Below, in pieces: positions 1-5,079 of a DNA stretch of 7,629 nucleotides. Source of the stretch: Alistipes sp. GTDB lineage: Bacteria; Bacteroidota; Bacteroidia; Bacteroidales; Rikenellaceae. The first letter of the stretch is position 1; the number at the start of each line of letters is the position of its first letter. The position numbers and the translations under genes were made by a program. The DNA lies in NCBI GenBank assembly GCA_017559615.1, contig JAFYRB010000032.1, positions 1 through 7,629 of the forward strand, read 5' to 3'. Under the pieces are notes generated by a model. That model was not told where the DNA came from, did not search any database, and saw only the letters and a program-made list of their open reading frames with translations.

Positions 1-6
1 CCTTGG

Positions 7-83
7 TACGAGTAGATAAATATCTTATTTTAATCGATTTTATCTATATATATAAGTTATTTATCTTATATATAAATCTCGTA
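7..83. repeat. AT-rich segment with nested inverted repeats
   Basis: TACGAG at 7-12 is complementary to CTCGTA at 78-83, and AGATAAAT at 14-21 to ATTTATCT at 59-66. The sequence between is almost entirely A and T. It could fold as an imperfect cruciform or hairpin, or mark the 3' end of a gene lying left of the window. There is no clear T-tract terminator. The biological role is unknown. Confidence 0.4.
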
Positions 84-100
84 GCAGGCTTTCGAGTGGC

Positions 101-235
101 TGACGCATTAACAGCCATTAACATTTTCACGCATTCACAGGGGGTGTATCGCTGTTAATGAGTTAATTTGTTAATGGTTGTCACGTTGTCACAATGTCAC
201 GTTGTCACAGGGGGTGCATCGTTGTGACAATGAGT
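101..235. repeat. Two tandem hairpin modules with a shared G-rich loop motif
   Basis: Two copies of a 21-bp element beginning TCACAGGGGGTG lie at 135-155 and 205-225, exactly 70 bp apart, with two mismatches. Each sits in the loop of an inverted repeat, but the stems differ. In module 1, CATTAAC (106-112) and ATTAAC (117-122) pair with GTTAATG (170-176) and GTTAAT (162-167). In module 2, TTGTCACAA (186-194) pairs with TTGTGACAA (222-230). A conserved loop on diverged but still self-complementary stems suggests a REP-like structured element. That is inference; no known family was recognised. Confidence 0.55.
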
Positions 236-315
236 TTATTAGGGAGAATAGTGGAATAGTGATATTAGGGAATTTAGTGAATTTAGGGATATTATGGAGC
301 GCGGGGCGGGCGGGG

Positions 316-369
316 AATACGCGCCACGTGAGGGCGCTTCCTTCCTGAAATACGCGCTACGTTGGGGCG
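316..369. repeat. Two 21-bp imperfect direct repeats, GC-rich
   Basis: The segment beginning AATACGCGC occurs at 316-336 and again at 349-369, a period of 33 bp with three mismatches. The copies are separated by CTTCCTTCCTGA-like sequence. They lie in a locally very G-rich strand. No coding frame accounts for the repeat. Confidence 0.55.
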
Positions 370-417
370 TGGGAGTAGCGGGGAGGACTACCTCCCTCCT
401 AAATACTGCCCCTCCCA

Positions 418-691
418 GCGCGGGTTGTCATCCCCATAGCGCGGGTTAGGCACACAAACACACAAAAACACGCACAAAGGGGATGTGTGCAGATGTGCGC
501 GATGTGTGTTATGTGTGGGGGTAAAACACACGTTGTGTGCGGAGAAAAAGGGAGAGTAAGGAGGATAGAGAGTTTAGGGAGGATAAGGAGATTAAGGAGG
601 GCAAAGGGAAAGAAAAAAAACGCTGGGTAGTGCGAGAAAGCGCGAGAAAGAGGGAAAAACACCGCCTCCATAGCGCGGGTTGGCGCGGGTT
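418..691. repeat. GCGCGGGTT repeats flanking a low-complexity block
   Basis: GCGCGGGTT occurs at 418-426, 439-447, 673-681 and 683-691. The two inner copies lie in a longer identical 14-mer, CCATAGCGCGGGTT, at 434-447 and 668-681. Between them are an AC-rich run (450-480), a GT-rich run (481-540) that can pair with it in part (GCACAC 450-455 with GTGTGC 485-490), and a polypurine tract (541-620) of which about 71 of 80 bases are purines. The direct-repeat bracket could come from slippage or from insertion of the block. Confidence 0.55.
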
Positions 692-753
692 GGAGGGAAA
701 TCAAAGCCCGAAAATAACTAAACACGGTACAAAATTTGCCCGCAGAGAAGCGT

Positions 754-1443
754 ATGTGGCTACGATTGGTAAATATCCTGACACTTGTGGCGAGTATCGC
801 GTTGCTCGCCTCGCTATCGCTTAACATCATCTATCCCAAGGAGTTAGCACCCTATGCCGAGCAATATTTATGGGCGATGACAGCCATCTGCTTCATCTTC
901 CTCCTCGACTTCGCACTTATCGTCGCCCACGCCCAGCACCCCTTACGTTACCTCCTATGCAACATCCACGTACTTCTACTTTCCATCCCCTATCACGCTA
1001 TAATTCAGTGGGTTGGCTACACTCCCACGCGCTCCATACAGATACTTTTAGGAGCCATCGTGATGCTCCGTGGCGTGATGGCGATGTACATCACTCTGCG
1101 CTGGCTCATAGCGCGTCGCACCACCCGCCTACTCTGGGCCTACATCCTCACCGTGGCGGTATGCACCTACCTCTCGGCACTGATATTTTACGAATATGAG
1201 TCGCCCGTAAACACTGGCGTTCAACACTTTAGCGATGCTCTTTGGTGGGCAGCGATGAATATGACAACCGTAGGCGCGGAGGTATTCCCCGTAACAGCCA
1301 TCGGCAAAATTATCAGCGTCGCGCTCCCCATCATCGGTATGGCGATGTTCCCCGTCTTCACGGTCTACGTCACGTCGCTCTACGACCATCGTGGCACGGG
1401 AGTTGCAGAGGATGAGGCAAACCAAAACCATAAAAAAGTATGA
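754..1443 (+). CDS. Six-helix potassium-channel-like membrane protein with altered selectivity filter
   Basis: This 229-residue protein has the layout of a voltage-gated-type cation channel subunit. Hydrophobic helices lie near residues 8-26, 38-58 and 64-84, followed by one near 95-118 carrying R93, R106, R116, R121 and R122 (S4-like), then one near 126-146. A pore helix (159-171) is followed by the filter region TTVGAEVFPVTAIGK and a last helix (183-208). The flanking TTVG and P-x-T-x-x-GK match the K+ channel signature, but canonical YGD is replaced by AE, one residue shorter, so the second filter glycine is missing. The short 20-residue charged tail has no RCK or cyclic-nucleotide domain. 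The frame is also open from a TTG at 736; I prefer ATG 754, which puts the first helix near the N-terminus. Its stop overlaps the lipoprotein start. Fold is fairly sure; K+ selectivity is doubtful. Confidence 0.85.
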   Translation: MWLRLVNILTLVASIALLASLSLNIIYPKELAPYAEQYLWAMTAICFIFLLDFALIVAHAQHPLRYLLCNIHVLLLSIPYHAIIQWVGYTPTRSIQILLGAIVMLRGVMAMYITLRWLIARRTTRLLWAYILTVAVCTYLSALIFYEYESPVNTGVQHFSDALWWAAMNMTTVGAEVFPVTAIGKIISVALPIIGMAMFPVFTVYVTSLYDHRGTGVAEDEANQNHKKV

Positions 1444-2015
1444 GAAAGAGTCTTATTTTTGCTGGTGCCGCAGTGGCACTTTTAACACTGCTTTGTGGAT
1501 GCTCGGCGGAGCGTCGTTGGAGCGATAAGGAGCGCAGAGCGCTACGCGAGGAGATGCGTGCCTACCGCGATATGGCCTACTTGGATAACCTCGCAGAGGC
1601 TGAGTTTGAGGCATTTACGGGCGATGTTGTGGAGGCTATCGAGGTGGACTACCCCATCTACACCACCTTCATAGAGCTTCCAGGGCGTGGCGATACGGTG
1701 GAGGTCTACGTGGTGTCGACCATCGTCGAGCAACTCAACACCAACCCTCATAACCTTCGCAACATCTTCCCCTACCCTTACCTTGTTTCCGAGGGCATCC
1801 TCCCCGCGGGGCTTAACCATCAGGCCGAGCGTGCCTTCTACGAGTGCCTTGCCTATAAGGTCAACCGCTATTACCCCTCTACCCTCGCCTTTTATGAGGA
1901 TATCGTGACCTCGCCCGCCATCCCCGATGCTATTGTCGAGATGGAGCAGGCGTGTGCCGCGGAGCTCTTCGACTGGGGCGTGGAGATTGACGAGACGATA
2001 GTCATCGGCGACTAA
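1440..2015 (+). CDS. Unrecognised lipoprotein, translationally coupled to the channel-like gene
   Basis: A 191-residue protein with a lipoprotein signal: basic MRK, a hydrophobic stretch (residues 5-18) and the lipobox L18-C19-G20-C21, so C21 should be lipidated and the mature part about 171 residues. The mature part is acidic overall. It begins with a charged, probably helical stretch (24-58), then a strand-like segment with VEVYVVSTIVEQL (87-99), an aromatic FPYPY patch (110-114) and two further cysteines (C136, C172). No known domain was recognised. The ATG overlaps the upstream stop as ATGA, which implies co-translation and a shared function at the envelope. Whether it faces the periplasm or the cell surface cannot be told; there is no clear acidic surface-export signal directly after C21 (S-A-E-R-R). 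Confidence 0.88.
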   Translation: MRKSLIFAGAAVALLTLLCGCSAERRWSDKERRALREEMRAYRDMAYLDNLAEAEFEAFTGDVVEAIEVDYPIYTTFIELPGRGDTVEVYVVSTIVEQLNTNPHNLRNIFPYPYLVSEGILPAGLNHQAERAFYECLAYKVNRYYPSTLAFYEDIVTSPAIPDAIVEMEQACAAELFDWGVEIDETIVIGD

Positions 2016-2065
2016 CCGACAGCGAACCACTGCATAGTAAAAGTATAAAGTTTCATTATTTGTTT

Positions 2066-2096
2066 CGGGGGTATGGCTCATCATATCCCCGTTTTG
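2066..2096 (+). terminator. Rho-independent terminator after the lipoprotein gene
   Basis: CGGGGGTATG (2066-2075) pairs with CATATCCCCG (2082-2091), a 10-bp stem including one G-T pair, around a 6-nt loop. A short GTTTTG follows. It lies 50 bp past the lipoprotein stop and just before the mscL promoter, so it should insulate the two units. Confidence 0.75.
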
Positions 2097-2098
2097 TG

Positions 2099-2130
2099 TT
2101 TGCAGAATTGAAAAAAAATTCCTAAATTTG
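2099..2130 (+). promoter_or_regulatory. Bacteroidetes-type promoter for mscL
   Basis: TTTG at 2099-2102 and TAAATTTG at 2123-2130 are 20 nt apart, matching the -33 TTTG / -7 TAnnTTTG consensus of Bacteroides. Transcription would begin near 2136, giving an AT-rich leader of about 45 nt before the ATG at 2181. Confidence 0.75.
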
Positions 2131-2180
2131 TGCTATGTTTCGAATTAACTCAAACAATTAACTAATAAATTTATAGCACT

Positions 2181-2633
2181 ATGGGACTTTTACAGGAGTT
2201 TAAGACATTTGCGCTTAAGGGTAACGTGATGGATATGGCAGTCGGTGTTATCATCGGTGGAGCATTCGGTAAGATTGTCACCTCGTTGGTTAACGATGTT
2301 ATTATGCCACCTATTGGTTATCTCACTGGCGGTGTGGACTTTAAGGATTTGAAGTGGGTAATTCAGGAGGCTGCCGAGGCTACGGAGACAAGTGCCGCAG
2401 TTGCAGAGGTAGCATTGAAGTATGGTGCCTTCCTTCAGCAGGTCTTCGACTTCTTGATTATCGCCATCAGCGTCTTTGCGATGATTAAGATTGCCAACAA
2501 GCTCACAAGCCTTCGCAAGAAGGAGGAGGAGGCTGTCGAGGAGCCAGCACCAGCACCAGAGCCAGAGCCAGAGCCAACCAAGGAGGAGGTTCTCTTGGCA
2601 GAGATTCGCGACTTGTTGAAGGAGCGCAAGTAG
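2181..2633 (+). CDS. mscL: Large-conductance mechanosensitive channel MscL
   Basis: MscL is a homopentameric inner-membrane channel that opens under membrane tension to release solutes during hypo-osmotic shock. The 150-residue protein has the amphipathic N-terminal helix ([15 protein letters not shown]), TM1 with the family signature [26 protein letters not shown] (about 21-46), a periplasmic loop (47-82), TM2 (84-108, [13 protein letters not shown]) and the basic LRKK after it. The C-terminal helix (135-150) is reached through a Pro/Glu linker, [11 protein letters not shown] (122-132), encoded by a hexanucleotide repeat; such linkers vary within the family. Length is normal. The gene has its own promoter and terminator and so is a single-gene unit. 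Identification is very secure. Confidence 0.98.
   Translation: MGLLQEFKTFALKGNVMDMAVGVIIGGAFGKIVTSLVNDVIMPPIGYLTGGVDFKDLKWVIQEAAEATETSAAVAEVALKYGAFLQQVFDFLIIAISVFAMIKIANKLTSLRKKEEEAVEEPAPAPEPEPEPTKEEVLLAEIRDLLKERK
2544..2576 (+). repeat. In-frame hexanucleotide repeat in mscL
   Basis: Two CCAGCA units are followed by three CCAGAG units and a final CCA. They encode the alternating Pro-Ala then Pro-Glu linker before the C-terminal helix. Because each unit is six bases, slippage would lengthen or shorten the linker without breaking the frame. Confidence 0.8.
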
Positions 2634-2721
2634 TTGCACCTCACGGGGCGTGACTATTAGGCGTACCTCACCACAGGGCGGTATTGTTGCAAGTGGGAAG
2701 GACGCAAATCGTTGCACCTCA
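2625..2721. repeat. Imperfect direct repeat of the mscL 3' end
   Basis: The last bases of mscL plus the bases just after it (about 2625-2643) recur at about 2703-2721 with three adjacent mismatches. The shared core GTTGCACCTCA is identical at 2633-2643 and 2711-2721. The second copy is non-coding and sits just before the terminator. It may be the trace of a small local duplication. Confidence 0.5.
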
Positions 2722-2734
2722 ATAAAATAACGGA

Positions 2735-2770
2735 GGGGATGTCGACCAATGGTTGAGCATCCCCTTCTTT
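2735..2770 (+). terminator. Rho-independent terminator after mscL
   Basis: GGGGATG (2735-2741) pairs with CATCCCC (2758-2764). The inner TCGACC (2742-2747) pairs with GGTTGA (2751-2756), leaving an AAT loop and one bulged G. TTCTTTTG follows. It lies about 100 bp past the mscL stop. Confidence 0.75.
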
Positions 2771-2835
2771 TGTTTATCACACCTTTACTGCGCCCTCTAC
2801 GCCTCTATTCTCGTGTCACACGATTCACGAATTCA

Positions 2836-2868
2836 CGGATTAACACCCCCACACCCATTGTTAATCTG
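2836..2868. repeat. Hairpin related to the left-end repeat modules
   Basis: CGGATTAAC (2836-2844) pairs with GTTAATCTG (2860-2868), with one G-T pair, around a 15-nt loop rich in C (ACCCCC...). GTTAAT is repeated at 2860-2865, 2868-2873 and 2876-2881. The ATTAAC/GTTAAT stem and the C5/G5 loop recall the modules at 101-235, in opposite orientation. It lies between the 3' ends of mscL and ybaK and could end ybaK transcription, though no T-tract is present. Confidence 0.45.
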
Positions 2869-2896
2869 TTAATTTGTTAATCTGTTACACCTATTT

Positions 2897-3376
2897 TCAT
2901 ACCAATTCCGCCACCGTGGCACCCACGAAATCTATCAACGCCTGGGGCGCGATGGCTATCTGCAAGCCGCGTACCCCCGCACTTATATAGATGCGCTCCT
3001 GCGCCATAACCGAACTATCGAAAAAGGTCGGAAACGGCCTCTTCATACCTATCGGCGAGCAGCCACCACGTATGTATCCCGTTGTTGCGAGTAACTCCTT
3101 CATCGGAATTAGGTCGCACTTCTTATTACCCGACACCCTCGCCGCAGCCTTCAGGTCCACCTCCTTATCGCCAGGGATGACGCATACGAAATGGCCCGTG
3201 CGGTCACCCTTCAAGACGAGAGTCTTAAACACCGAGGCGATATCCTCGCCCAACTCCTCGGCCACGTGCGTAGCCGCAAGATTATCCTCATCCACCGTAT
3301 AGGGTATCAACTCGTAGACAATCTTTGCCCTGTCGAGCAGTCGCGCGGCGTTAGTTTTTTCGACCTTTTTTACCAT
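2897..3376 (-). CDS. ybaK: Cys-tRNA(Pro)/Cys-tRNA(Cys) deacylase, YbaK family
   Basis: YbaK-type enzymes are cytosolic trans-editing factors that hydrolyse Cys wrongly attached to tRNA-Pro by prolyl-tRNA synthetase. The 159-residue protein matches the usual family length and keeps its landmarks: TNAARLLD at the N-terminus, VFKTLVLKGD (49-58) with K51 as the probable counterpart of the catalytic lysine of E. coli YbaK, VIPGDKEVDLKAAA (66-79), and the long signature GYIRGGCSPIGMKR (100-113). It ends with ISAGVRGLQIAIAP (131-144), also typical. It diverges from the SDR gene and has a weak promoter match on the minus strand. EbsC-like paralogues act on other tRNAs, so exact substrate preference is inferred; family membership is very secure. 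Confidence 0.95.
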   Translation of the reverse strand: MVKKVEKTNAARLLDRAKIVYELIPYTVDEDNLAATHVAEELGEDIASVFKTLVLKGDRTGHFVCVIPGDKEVDLKAAARVSGNKKCDLIPMKELLATTGYIRGGCSPIGMKRPFPTFFDSSVMAQERIYISAGVRGLQIAIAPQALIDFVGATVAELV

Positions 3377-3394
3377 ATCTTTTTGTAGTTAGTA

Positions 3395-3424
3395 TTGCTA
3401 ATTAAAAATATTGTTGTACCTTTG
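3395..3424 (+). promoter_or_regulatory. Promoter for the SDR gene
   Basis: TTG at 3395-3397 and a perfect -7 element TACCTTTG at 3417-3424 are 19 nt apart. Transcription would begin near 3430, leaving a leader of about 30 nt before ATG 3460. It overlaps the predicted minus-strand ybaK promoter. Confidence 0.7.
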
Positions 3425-3435
3425 CGCTATCAAAA
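3403..3435 (-). promoter_or_regulatory. Probable promoter for ybaK, overlapping the divergent one
   Basis: Read on the minus strand, TTTTG (3435-3431) is followed after 20 nt by TATTTTTA (3410-3403), one base from TAnnTTTG. Spacing and distance to the ybaK ATG at 3376 are right for a promoter. The -7 match is imperfect, so this is less sure than the plus-strand promoter. Confidence 0.5.
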
Positions 3436-3459
3436 CAGACTCCCATAAAACATATAGTT

Positions 3460-4251
3460 ATGAAATATGCATTAGTCACAGGCGCCACATCGGGCATTGG
3501 TCTTGAGTATGCCCGCGAGTTGGCATCACGAGGCTACCACATCATCGCCATCAGCAACGACCGCGAGGGCTTGAAGCGCGTAGCGCAGGACATCTACCTC
3601 GACTACAACGTCAGCATCAGTGGCATCTACTCCGACCTTCGCCGCCCCGAGGCAGCAAAGGAGATTTTCGATATGTGCGAGGCTCAAGGCTTTGAGGTTG
3701 AGATACTTATCTGCAACGCTGGAGCATTACTCTTCTCCACTTTGGCAAACACTGATACCGAGCGCATCGACTCGCTTATCAACCTCCACTGCACCACGCC
3801 AACGCTTCTCTGCCGCTACTTTGGCCAGAAGATGAAGGAGCGTGGCTATGGCAACATCCTCATTATGTCGTCGGCTACGGCGTGGCTTCCCTACCCTACG
3901 ATTTCGGTCTATGGCGCTACGAAGGCCTACCTCAAGAATTTCGCCTTCTCGCTCTGGCAGGAGATGTATCGCTATGGCGTGAATGTCACGGCGGTGTTCC
4001 CAGGTGCTGTCGACACCCCATTCTACAACCTCGATGAGGGCAAGCGCACCCTTCTAACAGGTTTTGGTCTTATGCTCAGCCCCGCGACCATCGCACGTCG
4101 TGGTCTGCGTGCGCTCTTTGCGGGCCGTCGTCGCCTTATCCCAGGCCTATTTACGAAGATTATCGTGCTACTCTGCTCCATTCTTCCTGCGCGAGTTTTG
4201 GAACTTATCACGCGCATAAAGCCACTCCGCGAACTCTTGGAGCGACTATAA
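3460..4251 (+). CDS. Short-chain dehydrogenase/reductase (SDR), classical type
   Basis: A 263-residue NAD(P)-dependent oxidoreductase with a Rossmann fold. Visible landmarks are the nucleotide-binding TGATSGIG (7-14), the NAG motif (86-88), N108, S138 as likely catalytic serine, and the active-site Y151-x3-K155 in VYGATKA, followed by FPGAVDTPF (180-188), which closes over the cofactor. All four residues of the classical Asn-Ser-Tyr-Lys tetrad are present, so it should be active. After the core there is a basic and then hydrophobic C-terminal stretch (about 219-240, RRRLIPGLFTKIIVLLCSIL) that may attach it to the membrane, as in some ketoacyl/steroid-reductase-like SDRs involved in lipid metabolism. 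Substrate cannot be told from sequence. It has its own promoter and converges on the HAD gene 42 bp downstream. Confidence 0.93.
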   Translation: MKYALVTGATSGIGLEYARELASRGYHIIAISNDREGLKRVAQDIYLDYNVSISGIYSDLRRPEAAKEIFDMCEAQGFEVEILICNAGALLFSTLANTDTERIDSLINLHCTTPTLLCRYFGQKMKERGYGNILIMSSATAWLPYPTISVYGATKAYLKNFAFSLWQEMYRYGVNVTAVFPGAVDTPFYNLDEGKRTLLTGFGLMLSPATIARRGLRALFAGRRRLIPGLFTKIIVLLCSILPARVLELITRIKPLRELLERL

Positions 4252-4254
4252 CCA

Positions 4255-4309
4255 CCCCGCTACGGGGCATCACAACTTACGACTGCTGGGGCGCTACTGC
4301 TTCAGCAGT
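4255..4309. terminator. Possible weak terminator hairpins between SDR and HAD genes
   Basis: CCCCG (4255-4259) pairs with CGGGG (4263-4267) around a CTA loop, right after the SDR stop. A second dyad, ACTGCTG (4282-4288) with CAGCAGT (4303-4309), overlaps the end of the HAD gene. Neither has a T-tract on either strand, so termination there is uncertain. Confidence 0.35.
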
Positions 4310-4956
4310 TGTTGTAACATCGCAACGCTGACATCCCTAAAATCATCGACAATAACGTCAGCCTCAGTACCCTCGAGGAACTCACGCGAGAATGTCGTAG
4401 CCAGCGCCACCACCTTTATCCCCGCACGCTTTGCCGCCTCTATACCCGCCTCGGCATCCTCAAAGACCACGCACTCCTCAGGCTTTAAGCCAAGTTTCGC
4501 TGCTGCGGTAAGGTAAATCTCTGGGTCGGGCTTACAACGAGTCACCTCATCACCCGCAACTATCGCCTCGAAGTACCTCCCGATACGGCACTTCTCTAAC
4601 ACAAAATCGACGTTCACTCTATATCCCGACGAGCCTACTGCGCTCCGTAACCCCGCCTCTTCGGCCTCGGCGAGAAACTCCAAAAGTCCAGGCTGTGGCG
4701 TGATAATCGGAGCATAAATCTCACGATATATCGCCTCCTTTTCGTATCCCAACTCGCGGATACCAACCCTCTCGACCACCTCCTTGGGCATCAACTCGCC
4801 CATAATATCATCGTTGCCCTTGCCAAATACGCGGCTTAGCTCATCGAAGCTACGCTCCACGCCATATCGGCGGAAAAACTCGGCAAACGCCGCGCGGTGC
4901 ACCTCAAGGTTGTTGACCAGCACACCATCCATATCAAATAGTAATCCTTTTAGCAT
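4294..4956 (-). CDS. HAD-superfamily phosphatase/phosphomutase (beta-phosphoglucomutase-like)
   Basis: A 220-residue HAD hydrolase of the beta-PGM/phosphatase-like group. Motif I is FDMDGVL with nucleophile D8 and acid/base D10; motif II is GSSG with S109; motif III is K142 in KPDPEIY; motif IV is FEDAEAG with E166 and D167 for Mg2+. A helical cap lies between motifs I and II (about 16-85) and includes H20 at the position of a conserved His in beta-PGM, followed by FGKGNDDIM (44-52). The Asp at motif I +2 and the EDAEAGIEAA motif fit both sugar-phosphate mutases and small phosphatases, so the substrate is open. Length is typical. It diverges from the kinase gene with its own promoter. The family is very secure; mutase versus phosphatase is not resolved. 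Confidence 0.93.
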   Translation of the reverse strand: MLKGLLFDMDGVLVNNLEVHRAAFAEFFRRYGVERSFDELSRVFGKGNDDIMGELMPKEVVERVGIRELGYEKEAIYREIYAPIITPQPGLLEFLAEAEEAGLRSAVGSSGYRVNVDFVLEKCRIGRYFEAIVAGDEVTRCKPDPEIYLTAAAKLGLKPEECVVFEDAEAGIEAAKRAGIKVVALATTFSREFLEGTEADVIVDDFRDVSVAMLQQLLKQ

Positions 4957-4983
4957 CGTCTATTATATTATATATAGGTAGGA

Positions 4984-4991
4984 CAAAGTTA
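4984..4991 (-). promoter_or_regulatory. -7 promoter element for the HAD gene
   Basis: On the minus strand the sequence is TAACTTTG, a perfect TAnnTTTG. It lies 27 nt upstream of the ATG at 4956. The expected TTG about 19-20 nt further upstream is absent (GTG instead), so the promoter may be weak or need an activator. Confidence 0.55.
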
Positions 4992-5041
4992 GCATTTTTG
5001 TTTTAATTTTCACCATTGTTGTTTATAACTCCGCGAATGAG

Positions 5042-5073
5042 TTTTGCGCATTGAATAAAAATCACTACATTTG
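5042..5073 (+). promoter_or_regulatory. Promoter of the sensor-kinase operon, abutting the start codon
   Basis: TTTTG (5042-5046) and a perfect -7 element TACATTTG (5066-5073) are 19 nt apart. The likely start codon, ATG 5080, is only 6 nt past the -7 element, so the transcript would start at or within a few bases of the ATG and have almost no leader. Confidence 0.72.
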
Positions 5074-5079
5074 CATAGT

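Larger units (their letters stand above)
1..735. other. Long non-coding, repeat-rich and low-complexity intergenic region
   Basis: No convincing gene is visible here. Open frames that cross it (for example minus 399-830 and plus 537-824) translate to low-complexity text that follows the base composition. From left to right it holds an AT-rich block with dyads (about 1-85), two hairpin modules (about 101-235), a degenerate TTAGGGA/GAATAGTG stretch (about 238-297), a GC-rich stretch with 21-bp direct repeats (about 298-425), an AC-then-GT-rich block (about 450-540), and a purine-rich tract (541-620) running on in weaker form to about 660. Copies of GCGCGGGTT flank the last two blocks. It precedes the channel-like gene and may contain its promoter, but no clean Bacteroidetes promoter was found. 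Confidence 0.75.

Noticed and set aside
1..19. Possible C-terminal end of a gene at the left edge (stops at 13-15 or 17-19)
   Set aside because: Only a handful of codons are visible and two frames are equally open, so no gene can be supported.
101..235. CRISPR array or phage attachment site
   Set aside because: Only two copies of the shared element, no uniform spacers, no cas genes, and no integrase or tRNA nearby.
721..753. Promoter for the channel gene around TACAAAATTTG (728-738)
   Set aside because: The -7 match is poor (AAAATTTG) and no TTG lies at the right distance upstream.
537..824. 95-codon open frame on the plus strand, Lys/Glu/Arg-rich
   Set aside because: The composition follows directly from the polypurine tract, and the frame runs into the channel gene out of phase.
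399..830. 143-codon open frame on the minus strand
   Set aside because: Its translation is low-complexity and mirrors the purine and GT/AC tracts; it overlaps the start of the well-supported channel gene and matches no family I know.
1542..2084. 180-codon open frame opposite the lipoprotein gene
   Set aside because: It is an antisense shadow; the plus-strand frame has a clear lipoprotein signal and a coupled start.
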